The position numbers and the translations under genes are program-made. From a virus: a stretch of 64,000 nucleotides of DNA. The notes beneath the pieces are model-generated. The model was not told the DNA's origin. It saw only the letters and a list, made by a program, of their open reading frames with translations, and searched no databases. Positions 35,001 to 45,101 of this stretch are shown in pieces. The number at the start of each line of letters is the position of its first letter. Position 1 is the first letter of the stretch. The DNA lies in IMG/VR virus record IMGVR_UViG_3300023175_000012, positions 1 to 64,000 of that record; one strand, 5' to 3'.

Positions 35001-38000
35001 AATACTGTCATTACCGCCGTTGTGTAATGCACCGTCAATTCTTTGACCAGTTGCGGCATTACCAAATGTTGTACAGTTTTGTACATACGGTGAACGTGCC
35101 GTAATCCAACATCTATCATCATCTGGACCCCAACCTGGATCTAGTGACGCATACGCACCTGCTGTTACACGACTTGTACCAGCGGCTGTTTCTGCTGTCA
35201 TATCACCCTGTAGGCCTTCTAATGTTTGTAGTCTGATTCCTGTACCATTGCGTAGATAGTAGAAGTCTTCTTCTTGTGAGCCTATTACGCTATTAACATA
35301 GTATCTTGATGCATATCTAGTTGCATATGTAGCAGGTACTGTTAAATTAATATTACCTGTATATGTTCTTCTATAATTAGGTGCATATTTTAGATCCCAA
35401 ATCATTCCATCTACAATAGATCTAATATCTCTCTCGCACAATGTTACGTTGTAGTCGTAATCTTTTTCGACATCCATTGCACCGCTATCGTCAGTTACTG
35501 TTACATCTGTTCCGCCTATTGTAGAACTAATAGTAAATGTTGTTGAACTTAAAATGTTTTTAACATAATAAGTTTGATTTAGTGTTAATCCACCTATTGC
35601 TGTTCCAGTAAACTTAATTGGTCTGTTTTGTCTTAACCATCCTGTACTTGTAACAGTAAGTGCGCCTGTTGCAGCTGTAGTTGCTGTAACACTATCTGCA
35701 TAATAATCGTTAACATAAGCAACCGCTTCTTTTGCAATAAACTCTTTGTTAAGTTCAAGTTGCTGTATGCCTGCATAAACGTCTTGATCTTCTGCAGCAC
35801 GGTTACTACCTTCGTTACTACCACCTAAAATAATATCGTTTGTTGTAACAAAAGTGTTGTTAATTTGTGCCAAACTTGCCGCTTCAGAAACTTCAGCTCT
35901 TGCCGCATTTCTAGCATATTCATAACTTGCAAGTGTTGCTTCTTTTTGGTCGCCTGTAACTTTAGCACTTGGTTTTCTCAAGTAACTAATTGCCGCCACT
36001 GTTGACGCAAATGTTGTACCTAAACACCAATCGTATCTTGCCGCATCTAGTAAGTAACCAATATCTCTTTCACATTTTGCACTATCATATGTTAAGTTAG
36101 GAAAGTTTGCTGTAATCCAGTTTGTTGTGTCTGTTTTAATTGTAGCAGCCGCTGACCCTAATAGTGAATGGTCAGTTTGTAAACCTGCCGCAGCACCAGT
36201 AATACTTGGATATACTATAGTCTCGCTACCAGTACCGTTATCAACAATATTAATAAAGTCGTCTAGTAAGTCGCCTATTGTTGTTGCGCTTGCAGCATCC
36301 CCTGGATCACCAACTACTTGTTCTACAGTAGACTGTGTGCCAGGAGTAACAGTAATGTTTCTACCTACAGTTTGCATAATACCTTTTAGGTACCCATAAG
36401 CTGCTAGTGTTGCCGCTTTCTGTGCCGCTGGTAAGTTCGAAGTTGCACCAACATAATATGCTTCACCGGCATTTACAGTTTGCCAGTTACCGCCATATGT
36501 TAAGTCGTATGCTACAGCATCAATTAGGTATCCAACATCTTTTTTACATGCTGTTCTGCTGTATTTTAAGTCTGGATAGTTTTCTGTAATGTAGCCAATT
36601 AATTCTGCTTTTAAAAATTCTCTGTTAGCAATAAGCAAGTTTCTAGCATAGCCTGCATTAGGATCAGCCATTTCGTCAGCTAATGTAAATGTTGCTATTG
36701 CTTCTTCTTTGCGTCCTAAAGCCCAGTCTGTTCTTCTTCTATAAAGTCTTGCTAATTGTTCAGTTGCTTGTCTAACATACCCTGTTTCGTTGTTTGCTAA
36801 AGGATAAAGAGTACTTTGTGTTTGTGTATTTCCTGTTGTTGCTGTTACAGCTACACCTTCTACAATGTCTCCAATAATTGCTTCAACTCTTTCAATTGCT
36901 GTGTTACTATACAAATAATCTTCTGCAGAAGTAAGTGTTGAATTGTTTGATTTTCTTGGGAATACGTTTGTAGAACGTAGTTCGTCACCAATTATACAAC
37001 ATTCTGCAGGTACAATTATAGGCAATACTTCGTAGTATTTTCCTGTTGCAACTTTTATAAGACTGTTACGTATTAATCTGTCTGGAATATTATCTGCATT
37101 ACCTGCTGTAATTGCATCTGTAATAATTTTTACAAGATTTGAAATTTCAGTATATACAGTTTCTGATGAAAGACTTGCATCAAAGTATTGTGCAACTATT
37201 GCTGTTGAATTATCTCCGTTGTTAACTTGATAATTTACAGCCGGTGCTTCTTGATTCAATACAGCCTGTATAACTTCTAAGCCATAATTTATACTTGCTA
37301 CAGTTTCTGCTTTTTGTGTAAGATATGGTGATCCAACAGTATCATTAATATAGGAAAGTGCAGCTTCTCTTGACTTTACATTTCCGCCGTGTGTAATATC
37401 CCATATTACAGCATCAATAATATAGCCCATGTCTCTTTCGCATTTAGCACTATCGTAATCAAAACCTGTAGTGAATGGTGAAATGTTACCTGTAATTTGA
37501 GCGTCAGTCCATTCTACAATTTCTCTTTGTATAAAATATCTGTTCAGTTCTAGTAAACGTCTTGCTTGGGGATTCTTTGCTCCTCTTTCTACTTGTTCTG
37601 CTGCGTATCTTATTGTTTTCCACGGTTTGTCAATTGAACGTCCATTAGTAGGAGCAGGTGTATCTGCGCCGTGTGTTGCTACATAATAAACATCGTCTGC
37701 GACGCCCATGTAAGCCCATTCAGGTGTTTGATTGTTGCTGACTTGTAAAAATTGTCCTTCAGCACCGACAGGTAATCTTGCTGGTCCGCCTGCTGCATAA
37801 TAAACTAAATCACCTTTTGTAGTTAGTACACTTGCTTCATTACCAATTGACAATACTTGCCAGTATGTACCTGTTGTATCTAAATCAGGACGTGAATTCT
37901 GTGCACCGCCGCCTCCGGGCTGTGTTTGTATTGTTGAAAAGTCGTCGCCTTCTGAAAAGTGTCCTTGAACACAAACGTAAGAGTTGTCTGTAAATCTTAC

Positions 38001-39038
38001 AACGTCACCTAATAGATATTCTTGATCATCTACCCACTCACCTCTCCATCTTAGGCCAGTGTTTAGTCGTTGCCAATAGTTTGTATCAGTAGGTGTTTGA
38101 TCTTGGTGATCTGCTGTACAAATATATGTGTAGCCACCGTATCGAACAACTTCTCCTACTCTATAATCTTGAAGTGTACTGTCATCTTGCCAGTCACCTA
38201 AAAATCTAATACCTTGTGAGAATAGTTGCCAGTCTGTAGTTTCTACGACAGGATTTTTCTCGCTATGGTTAGTAAGTGCAATATATTGGTTGCCGCCGTA
38301 TCTAACAATATCACCTTTTTGATATTGTCTTAGTGCTTCCCAGTCTGATTCAAATTGGAATCCTCTAACAAATTGTTCCCAATTTGCACTATCTGTACTA
38401 AACAATGTTGAGCCAGTATGTTCAGTAGTACAAATCCAAAGAGCTGCACCATACTGAACTACGTCATTAACTTTATATCTAGTTCCAGATGTCCATGTAC
38501 TTTTGTATTCGATACCTGCATTAAATACGTCCCAACTTGCCTGGTCTGCTTCTAGCCCGTCGGCTTCAGTTGCAGCAGATGTATGATATGTATTACACAC
38601 ATAAGTTTGGCCGCCGTATTTTACTAGATCATTTATTAGGTACTTTGTATCTACGGTCCAGTCGCCTTTCCATGCTAAACCGTCAGCATAGACATCCCAA
38701 TTAGCAATATCAGCTTCTAGGCCAGCTGCTACTGTTGCTTGTGATGTGTGAACAACTTTACAAATGTATAATCTTGCACCATATTGTACAATATCTCCGT
38801 AAACATATCCGGTGCTTGTTGCCCACTCACCCTTCCATGTTTGACCGTCACTTACAAGATTCCATTTAGGTGGTACTATTTCAAAATCTGTAAAGAAATC
38901 AGTTGCACTTGTGTGGCCAATCACACAAATGTATACCTTACCTCCGAATCTTACAACATCGTCTTTGTAATATGTAGTGGCAGAAGACCATGCGTCTTTC
39001 CACACAAATCTTATTCTACCTAGTTTAAATTCTGCCAT
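32025..39038 (-). CDS. Giant tail fibre-like protein with CBM5/12 array, beta-helix and propeller
   Basis: 2337 residues. Residues ~10-400 hold seven CBM5/12-like modules, each with W-x-x-x-W...Y-x-x-G/D-D-x-V-x-Y/F-G-G-x-x-Y-I/V-C (e.g. WKGDWTVDTKYLINDLVKYG). Around 450 begins a parallel beta-helix region (YYVATHGADTPAPTNGRSID). Helical blocks follow (RSIDKPWKTIRYAAEQVE and similar). Near 1650-1900 are BNR-like propeller blades (FVAISNNSVNGAYSLDGITW). The C-terminus (GNFRVGDLFQIEQATG, FSTDPFFTANSDSVVPTQRA) is shared with the other giants. Paralogue of 39089-45091. TATAAATA box upstream. Confidence 0.82.
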   Translation of the reverse strand: MAEFKLGRIRFVWKDAWSSATTYYKDDVVRFGGKVYICVIGHTSATDFFTDFEIVPPKWNLVSDGQTWKGEWATSTGYVYGDIVQYGARLYICKVVHTSQATVAAGLEADIANWDVYADGLAWKGDWTVDTKYLINDLVKYGGQTYVCNTYHTSAATEADGLEADQASWDVFNAGIEYKSTWTSGTRYKVNDVVQYGAALWICTTEHTGSTLFSTDSANWEQFVRGFQFESDWEALRQYQKGDIVRYGGNQYIALTNHSEKNPVVETTDWQLFSQGIRFLGDWQDDSTLQDYRVGEVVRYGGYTYICTADHQDQTPTDTNYWQRLNTGLRWRGEWVDDQEYLLGDVVRFTDNSYVCVQGHFSEGDDFSTIQTQPGGGGAQNSRPDLDTTGTYWQVLSIGNEASVLTTKGDLVYYAAGGPARLPVGAEGQFLQVSNNQTPEWAYMGVADDVYYVATHGADTPAPTNGRSIDKPWKTIRYAAEQVERGAKNPQARRLLELNRYFIQREIVEWTDAQITGNISPFTTGFDYDSAKCERDMGYIIDAVIWDITHGGNVKSREAALSYINDTVGSPYLTQKAETVASINYGLEVIQAVLNQEAPAVNYQVNNGDNSTAIVAQYFDASLSSETVYTEISNLVKIITDAITAGNADNIPDRLIRNSLIKVATGKYYEVLPIIVPAECCIIGDELRSTNVFPRKSNNSTLTSAEDYLYSNTAIERVEAIIGDIVEGVAVTATTGNTQTQSTLYPLANNETGYVRQATEQLARLYRRRTDWALGRKEEAIATFTLADEMADPNAGYARNLLIANREFLKAELIGYITENYPDLKYSRTACKKDVGYLIDAVAYDLTYGGNWQTVNAGEAYYVGATSNLPAAQKAATLAAYGYLKGIMQTVGRNITVTPGTQSTVEQVVGDPGDAASATTIGDLLDDFINIVDNGTGSETIVYPSITGAAAGLQTDHSLLGSAAATIKTDTTNWITANFPNLTYDSAKCERDIGYLLDAARYDWCLGTTFASTVAAISYLRKPSAKVTGDQKEATLASYEYARNAARAEVSEAASLAQINNTFVTTNDIILGGSNEGSNRAAEDQDVYAGIQQLELNKEFIAKEAVAYVNDYYADSVTATTAATGALTVTSTGWLRQNRPIKFTGTAIGGLTLNQTYYVKNILSSTTFTISSTIGGTDVTVTDDSGAMDVEKDYDYNVTLCERDIRSIVDGMIWDLKYAPNYRRTYTGNINLTVPATYATRYASRYYVNSVIGSQEEDFYYLRNGTGIRLQTLEGLQGDMTAETAAGTSRVTAGAYASLDPGWGPDDDRCWITARSPYVQNCTTFGNAATGQRIDGALHNGGNDSIVSNDFTQVISDGIGAHILNNGRAELVSVFTYYSHIGYLAETGGRIRATNGNNSYGDYGSVAEGVDPDETPTTGIVDNKTQYNATIASAVTDQDTILTAEFTHAGNDYTEVTFNVFGPGSGESVIGDEFRDEALIQARVIDDQVDGDAGGSGYLTASNTAQSGNATSITLSATDGNLNTSYPGMKVLIVGGAGAGLYALIDTYDAGTKVATVIKESDGTAGWDHFVPGTPFVSPNASSTYEIEPAVSFSAPTRSTQNVVITSNIYEDFGFFETSQQVNNQGADTYAGTGSNATFNIDRVGAKYYVALNSAGSGYTRLETITVAGTSLGGTSPENDLVITLTSIGTSGEVIDFDFTGIGAKGKFVALSDDTSAATSGDVATWSNVTLPQQCDRFTTGLLNDGSSQYKSSAFVAVATGSSNAVLSEDLSTFSTSALPAGLDTSTGVDVQYGYLGAGSNRFVVIAQNDTDIAYSDNAGTSWTLSSAALPNTGFTSITNGAGKYVAVRTGSNQAAYSVDGITWTASTLPASSNWSKVVWGNGRFIAISNNSVNGAYSLDGITWYALTIGTEGAALPTDICYGQGMFMVTSADTNSVCYSDYGLIWSNLTVTANVSGYKLAAFGNINQEPAWLAIADGTTTQVASNKLGARARGRVNIANEKIFEVKLAEPGSGYGGTPPTITITDPNNIDDVVFQNRLGNGALGNPSFADRGTGFSAASMEVDGQTSNGNADFLQNGSFVAVRRLTERPVAGSNITFDSLPGQYFKLVTVVSFLGTNPGSHTAFLQLSPSMTIADAPADGDGVTSRIRYSQVRLTGHDFLDVGTGSFAETNYPGLPLQIPVQAQETYDVDGGRVFFTSTDQDGNFRVGDLFQIEQATGVANLNAEAFNIAGLQELTLGEVTLGGNSASISEFSTDPFFTANSDSVVPTQRAIKAYIEAQIGGGGAALNVNSVTAGDIFISSNIITTVSGELINITANMNFTGPVTGYPLAYQYFLR
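32096..32103 (-). promoter_or_regulatory. Internal late box GATAAATA
   Basis: GATAAATA within the last 80 bases of the 2337-residue gene, about 87 bases before the start at 32009. May be chance, as it encodes part of an ELINI stretch. Confidence 0.35.
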
Positions 39039-39058
39039 TTTTTAATGCTCCGTTATTG

Positions 39059-39066
39059 TATTTATA
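39059..39066 (-). promoter_or_regulatory. Late promoter box TATAAATA
   Basis: Exact T4 late consensus, 20 bases before the 2337-residue gene, followed by CGGAGC. Confidence 0.72.
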
Positions 39067-39088
39067 CATTTTTTACTGTCCTATAAAA

Positions 39089-42000
39089 TTACTTCATACC
39101 ATCATCAAAATTACGAAGTAACATCATTTGTCCAACATATGAACCGCTTATTCCTACAGGATTGCCGTTAGCGTCTGTACCTTCCATATTAACAGGCACA
39201 CCAACTAATATTTGTGCATCTTGTATGTTGTCAAATTGATTGTCTGGTCCTCCTACATAAATCTGTCCCGCTGAGAATGCATTTAACTCTAGATCTGAAC
39301 CGCCAACGCTTAATCTATCTGCAAGGAATGTTGCAATAGCTCTCTGTGTTGGTACTACATTATTACTATCCTCAGCAAATGTTGGGTCTGTACTAAACTC
39401 TCTAACAACCGCGCCCGAACCACCTAGTCTTACACCACCTAGTGATAGTTCGCTAAGGCCATCTAGATCAAAGAACTCGGCACTAATTGTCACAACACCA
39501 GTAGCCTGTTGTACTGAAAATAGTTCACCAGCTCTAAAGTTACCGTCTTGGTCTGTACTTACGTAGAATATACGTCCGCCTCCGGTTTCGTATACTTCAT
39601 TTTCAGGCGCACTAACAAAGTAGTTGCCGCCTGCATATATTTCTGGGTAATTTGTTTCTAAGAAATTACCAGTACCAATGTCTAAGAAGTCATGTCCTGT
39701 AATTCTACATTGGCTAAAGTTTTCGTTAATTGTTACACTTGTATTATGAACTAGATCGTATTCGTTACGCATTCTAGGACTGATTTGGAATTGTACTAGT
39801 TTTGTTCCATTACCAGTGCCATCATCACCTAAATCTGTTGCAACAGCAACTCTAAAACTTTTTAGATCGTCTGGATTGTCTGTTGTATCGTCTGGAATAT
39901 TAGGGAACAACAACTGGCTACCAATAGTTGGTACTCTCGGTAAACCTGCAATTTTTATAATGTTAGTTTCTGGTATAAAGTCAGCATAGCCATCGCCTGT
40001 AATATCAACTCTTGTAGTGCTTGATCTGTAACCAATACCTCTGTTAGTCCAACTTGGTTGTGCAAGAACTCCATTACCTACTCTATTTTCCCACCCAATG
40101 CCTACAGTGTATGCATTATCTGTAATTGTAAATACTGGTGGGTTTTGAGGAGAATATCCACTACCGCAATCAAGAATCTTTATTGTTTGTATTAAGCCGC
40201 CACTACCTAGTTTTGCACGGACTTTTACTTTTGCACCTGTTTCTACTTTTGCAATGCCTCCTATTGCGGTGTTTTTAGTTCCTATAATCCAACTACCTAC
40301 GTTATTAACAACACCAAAGCCTAGTCCAAAGTAAGTTTTAGACGCTGCAAGAGTTCTGCCTGTCCACAGTATTCCGTCTTCAGTAGTTGCCGCAAAATTT
40401 GTGTTATTACCGTCTATATCGCCGCCAACAATTTGATTGTTTGCATCACATATAGCAAAGAACACACCTTCTGCAAACTTCATATCATTCCAACGCATAG
40501 TTGTTGATCCGTCCTGTGTTGGAGCATCTGCTCCTTGTGTCCAAGTTGAACCATCAAAACTATAGTAAGTTTCGCCTGTTTCTAGTAGTGCAAGATATCT
40601 ATTATTACCGTATGCTAACCCTGCAACCTGTAAATTAGGTGTTGCTGGGAACCCAGTATCAAATGTCCATGTAGTTCCATCTGTACTATGACCTACTACA
40701 CCGTCGTTACCTGCTACAGCAACAAACTTACCTTTACCGTATGTAAGTCCTTGCCATTCTGCTGATGCACTGTCACCAACAGCATCGTTAGGCATGTTAC
40801 TAGATGTCCATGTTATACCATCTGCTGATTGAATAACATTTGTAGAGTTTTCAGCAATAACAACAAATCTACCTTCTCCAAAAGTAATGTCAATCCAATC
40901 TTCCACAAAAGGTAATGTTACAGAATTCCAATTTACTCCATCTAAACTATATGCAGCTTCATCAGTACCTTTAGCAATAGCAACAAATCTATTTGCACCT
41001 GCAGCTACTTTGATCCAATCAATGGCTGTAGAGTTTGGCAATAATACTTCATTCCAACCTTGTCCTGTATCACTTTCTAACACAAAATTTGGTTTTGCGA
41101 TAGCAACAAACTTACCACTACGTCCTGTACCTGTTACAACTACACTTGTAATCGAGTTTGAACTATCGTCAGTTACACCACTCACTTTAATATGACAGTC
41201 ATTAGTAACATCATCGCCGCCTAATACACTACCTAAAATTGTAATAGAATCACCAATAGCGTATCCTAAACCACCATCTGCAATAGTTACTTCATAGACA
41301 AGTCCGTTTTTAGTAATATCAAATCTTGCATTAGCAGGAGCAAGACCATCTTGCGTTATAACGTCACCTGTTCCTGGTTGTCCTTCAATGTCTGTAAATT
41401 CAAAAGTTGTATTACTAAATGCAACATCTATAATATCTCTACCACTTGCAATGTTATAGTTGTTTGCTGCATATGACGGTGCCGATGATACTATGCGTGG
41501 TTCAATTTGATATCTAGTATTTGAGCTCAGTGTTGTTTCAATTGTAGTACCAGGAAGTAAATGATCCCACCCTGGTTGACCTGTGCTTTCTTTGTTTATA
41601 GAAGCAATTTGATTAAGTTCGTTATAGGCAGATACATAACCATATTGTCCTGTACCATCACCTGAAATAATATAAAGTGCTTGTCCTACAATTTCTTCTT
41701 CAGTAATTGTTTCGTTGACGTTTAAGGTAATACTTGTACTATCTCCAATAGTTGCTTGGTTTTGAATATTTGTATATCCTACTCCGCCTATTGCTCCGCT
41801 GTCTGCAGGATTAACAATTCTTGATTGGAATAATGCACCGTGTCTAATATCTTCGTGTAATGCTTCAGCATTTGCTCCTGCACCTGTTATAGTGCTTGTA
41901 GCTGTGGTATAATTTTCGCCTGCATTTGCATATTCATAAATTAGGATTTCATCACCAAACGCTCCTGCAAACACCCCGTCTACCGTTGCTTCATTATCTC

Positions 42001-45000
42001 TGTTGAACACTGATGCTGTAATAGGTACTTCGTTAGGATCAATGCCGTCTGCAATACTACCGTATTTTCCGTATGAGTTGTTACCGTTTGTTGCACGAAT
42101 AACTCCTCCACGTTCTGCTAAATATCCAACTTGGTTATAGTATGTAAACACTGACACAAGCTCTGCTCTACCATTGTCTGAAATCCATGCACCAATACCA
42201 TCACTTAACACTTGTGTATAGTCGTTTGCTGTCATAGACTTGTTACCACCGTTATGTAATAATCCATCTACACGCATACCTGTACATGCTGTACCAATAG
42301 TTGTTACACCTTGTATGTAAGGTGATCTACGTTTAATCCATGTTCTATCATCTGCTGTTCCCCAACCTGGATCAAGTGCTGTAAAGGCACCCGATGTTGG
42401 TCTTTGGTATAAGTCGTAAACACCTGGTGGGTTTAGTGCTCCATCTAGTCCTTCAACAGTACATTGACGTAAGCCAGTTGTATCTCTCATTCTAAATAAA
42501 TCACTTAGATTACTACCTGTAATTGCATTGGCATATCTTTCAGCTGATAGTATTGATTTGTAAGTTCCTTCGTACCTTAAATCATAGCAGATAGCTTTAA
42601 AGAAGTGTATAAAATCTTCTGCTATTCTATTCATTCTAAATTGTTTAGTTGGATAGTTTTCACGCACCCATGCTTCAACTTGTTGAGAAAGATAACTTTG
42701 TAAACTTTCTAGTTTAGAAGCTGTTTGACGTCTAACACTGTTTGATGTAAGGGTGTTTGTTCCTGTCATAATAGGATCAACAGCACCGCTTTCTGCGTTA
42801 AATTCAACTTTATCTTTAATTACATCAATAAGAGTAATTGCTAAGTTAACTTCACTTAATCCTAAAGTTAAGGTAGTCTTAGGTTGTGTAAGTGTATTTC
42901 CAGGAAGTGGTGGAACGTCAACATTGCTAAACAAGTTAAGTAAAATACTTGTTACATAATCCCATGCAGCATTAAATTCTTCTGTTTCATTTTGATATTC
43001 GTCTAATCTCGGATTTGCAACAATAGTTACAGATCTAAGTTCGTCGCCCATTACCGCTGTACCTGCTGGTACGCTAATTGGGCCTATTTCTGTGTACCTT
43101 CCTGTATCAACTTTAATTTTTACAGGTGTTAATGCTGGAAATGTTTCTTCTACAAATTCACAAGCATATCTCACGGACCTAAATGGTCTATTTGGATCTC
43201 GTCCATATCCTTCTGTGTCCATGCCATGATGCCCAACATAAATTTCTTGCGCTGTTCTTAGATAATTTTTCCAAAATACAGTGTCGTCATCGTTAACTGA
43301 TAACAGTTGTCTTTCTTCGCCTATAGCTACTCCTGCAGGGCCAATAGTACTACCGTCGCCAACGTTTGTTCTACTTAAATTATAAGTTAGTAGATCGCCT
43401 TGGGCTGACAAACCTGACGGTTGTCCTGCTTCAACTAATGTATCCCAATAAAAGTATCCGCTACCGTTATCTCCAGGAAAGTTATCATTTGTACTAACGT
43501 GTGCTTCGTTACAAACATAAGCACTACCAAAGTGGTAAACAACTTCACCAACAAAATATGTACGTCCTGTAATCCATGCTTCGCCCCAAGTTTTACTTGG
43601 AACAAGTAATTGCCATTTTTCTGTTTGCAGATAATCAGATGTACTTCCGTCAACTTCTACTTTACCTATAGAAACTAGAGCCATGTATAGTTCGCCGCCT
43701 CGTTGAACTATGTCGCCTGGATTATATTCTGCGCCGTCTACCCATTCACCTCTAAAGTTGTAACCATATTGAAGTTCTACCCAACTTGATGTACTGTCTT
43801 GTGACTGGGCGGGTTGATCATCTCTATTGTATTTGGTTGCAAAATATAAGTAACCACCATATCGTACAACATCGCCTGCTTGATATTCTGCTGTGTCACT
43901 CCATTCTGACTCATATTGAAAGCCTGGTAATTCTATAGCAAATTTAGTAGTATCTAATTGATCTGCAAGATTGCCGTCACCATCTAAAAATCCTTGAGAA
44001 GCAGATTGGTGTGTTTCTGTACATCTCCATATACTACCGCCATATAATACTAAATCGTTTTTTCTATATAGAGTGTCTCTTGCCCATGCACCTACATATT
44101 CAATTCCGCTGTGGTAAACTTCCCATGAAACATCTGCAGATGTTTCAGTAGCAAGGGACGCACCCATTCCTGCATGATATCTACAATAGTAATAAAGTGT
44201 TTCTGGTGCGGTATATGGTACAGTAAATCTTACCTGTCTAGTTGTTGCTTGTGCAAAATTTGAAACATATACTTGCTGTGTAACTTCGTTACCGTTAAGA
44301 AAATATGTTACACCGTCTGCATAAGGAACTCCGCTATTCCAAAGCCCATCATCAGTAATACTTAATAATAATGGATGTGGATTCTGTACTGGATCGCCGT
44401 TCTGGTCAAAGCCGCCGCCAAAATATAAATTTGTATCATCGCTACCGTCTTGAGGAGCACTTTGATCAAATACATATGTTTTGCCAAATGCAAACGTTAA
44501 TTCTGCTTGAGGAATACCATTTAATGTATAAATGTTTGCTGTGTCTTCTGCATTTCTTACTACAGCAACTTGAATATTTGAAGGTGTAGTAACTAAGTTA
44601 TCTTCTAAAAACAATCCCGATACATGAGGAACTATACACTTGTATACGATGCCATTATATTTTACTAATGCACCTGTACCATAATCAGTTGCTGTTTCCC
44701 AATTAGTAGTATATTTTACTGACTCTGCAAGCAGGGCCCAGTCGTCTTTGTTTACATAAAATTCTGTTGAATCATGTTCGTTTAGACATACCCAAAGTGA
44801 TCCGTCTTTTAATACAATATCACTAATTGCATATGTAGTCGCTGTTGCCCACGCACCTTTAAAAGATCTACCATCTGTCATTAATCTCCACTTAGGGGCT
44901 GCTTGTGGTGGATTACTTCCAGGCAATGTAGCAAGTAAGTCGGTTTTAAATTTAGTATCAGCTGTATGTCCTTCTAAACACACATATGTTTTACCGCCAA

Positions 45001-45091
45001 CTCTTACAATGTCATCACGTTTGTATACTGTGGCTGCGATCCATTCACCTTTCCATGTATACTTAAAACGTTCTAGTTTAAATTCTGCCAT
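39089..45091 (-). CDS. Giant tail fibre-like protein with CBM5/12 array and inserted cupredoxin-like domain
   Basis: 2000 residues, paralogue of the 2337-residue gene. Seven CBM5/12-like modules lie in residues ~8-560; between the third and fourth (about 172-315) is a cupredoxin-like domain with His239, Cys303, His306 and Met309 (YYCRYHAGMG). Then come beta-helix (IYVGHHGMDTEGYGRDPNRP), a conserved block (RSPYIQGVTTIGTACTGMRV, AELVSVFTYYNQVGYLAERG), propeller-like blades (FVAIAKGTDEAAYSLDGVNW) and the shared C-terminus (FSTDPTFAEDSNNVVPTQRA). Possible host-surface polysaccharide binding. Confidence 0.82.
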   Translation of the reverse strand: MAEFKLERFKYTWKGEWIAATVYKRDDIVRVGGKTYVCLEGHTADTKFKTDLLATLPGSNPPQAAPKWRLMTDGRSFKGAWATATTYAISDIVLKDGSLWVCLNEHDSTEFYVNKDDWALLAESVKYTTNWETATDYGTGALVKYNGIVYKCIVPHVSGLFLEDNLVTTPSNIQVAVVRNAEDTANIYTLNGIPQAELTFAFGKTYVFDQSAPQDGSDDTNLYFGGGFDQNGDPVQNPHPLLLSITDDGLWNSGVPYADGVTYFLNGNEVTQQVYVSNFAQATTRQVRFTVPYTAPETLYYYCRYHAGMGASLATETSADVSWEVYHSGIEYVGAWARDTLYRKNDLVLYGGSIWRCTETHQSASQGFLDGDGNLADQLDTTKFAIELPGFQYESEWSDTAEYQAGDVVRYGGYLYFATKYNRDDQPAQSQDSTSSWVELQYGYNFRGEWVDGAEYNPGDIVQRGGELYMALVSIGKVEVDGSTSDYLQTEKWQLLVPSKTWGEAWITGRTYFVGEVVYHFGSAYVCNEAHVSTNDNFPGDNGSGYFYWDTLVEAGQPSGLSAQGDLLTYNLSRTNVGDGSTIGPAGVAIGEERQLLSVNDDDTVFWKNYLRTAQEIYVGHHGMDTEGYGRDPNRPFRSVRYACEFVEETFPALTPVKIKVDTGRYTEIGPISVPAGTAVMGDELRSVTIVANPRLDEYQNETEEFNAAWDYVTSILLNLFSNVDVPPLPGNTLTQPKTTLTLGLSEVNLAITLIDVIKDKVEFNAESGAVDPIMTGTNTLTSNSVRRQTASKLESLQSYLSQQVEAWVRENYPTKQFRMNRIAEDFIHFFKAICYDLRYEGTYKSILSAERYANAITGSNLSDLFRMRDTTGLRQCTVEGLDGALNPPGVYDLYQRPTSGAFTALDPGWGTADDRTWIKRRSPYIQGVTTIGTACTGMRVDGLLHNGGNKSMTANDYTQVLSDGIGAWISDNGRAELVSVFTYYNQVGYLAERGGVIRATNGNNSYGKYGSIADGIDPNEVPITASVFNRDNEATVDGVFAGAFGDEILIYEYANAGENYTTATSTITGAGANAEALHEDIRHGALFQSRIVNPADSGAIGGVGYTNIQNQATIGDSTSITLNVNETITEEEIVGQALYIISGDGTGQYGYVSAYNELNQIASINKESTGQPGWDHLLPGTTIETTLSSNTRYQIEPRIVSSAPSYAANNYNIASGRDIIDVAFSNTTFEFTDIEGQPGTGDVITQDGLAPANARFDITKNGLVYEVTIADGGLGYAIGDSITILGSVLGGDDVTNDCHIKVSGVTDDSSNSITSVVVTGTGRSGKFVAIAKPNFVLESDTGQGWNEVLLPNSTAIDWIKVAAGANRFVAIAKGTDEAAYSLDGVNWNSVTLPFVEDWIDITFGEGRFVVIAENSTNVIQSADGITWTSSNMPNDAVGDSASAEWQGLTYGKGKFVAVAGNDGVVGHSTDGTTWTFDTGFPATPNLQVAGLAYGNNRYLALLETGETYYSFDGSTWTQGADAPTQDGSTTMRWNDMKFAEGVFFAICDANNQIVGGDIDGNNTNFAATTEDGILWTGRTLAASKTYFGLGFGVVNNVGSWIIGTKNTAIGGIAKVETGAKVKVRAKLGSGGLIQTIKILDCGSGYSPQNPPVFTITDNAYTVGIGWENRVGNGVLAQPSWTNRGIGYRSSTTRVDITGDGYADFIPETNIIKIAGLPRVPTIGSQLLFPNIPDDTTDNPDDLKSFRVAVATDLGDDGTGNGTKLVQFQISPRMRNEYDLVHNTSVTINENFSQCRITGHDFLDIGTGNFLETNYPEIYAGGNYFVSAPENEVYETGGGRIFYVSTDQDGNFRAGELFSVQQATGVVTISAEFFDLDGLSELSLGGVRLGGSGAVVREFSTDPTFAEDSNNVVPTQRAIATFLADRLSVGGSDLELNAFSAGQIYVGGPDNQFDNIQDAQILVGVPVNMEGTDANGNPVGISGSYVGQMMLLRNFDDGMK

Positions 45092-45101
45092 TTATTTTCC
45101 C

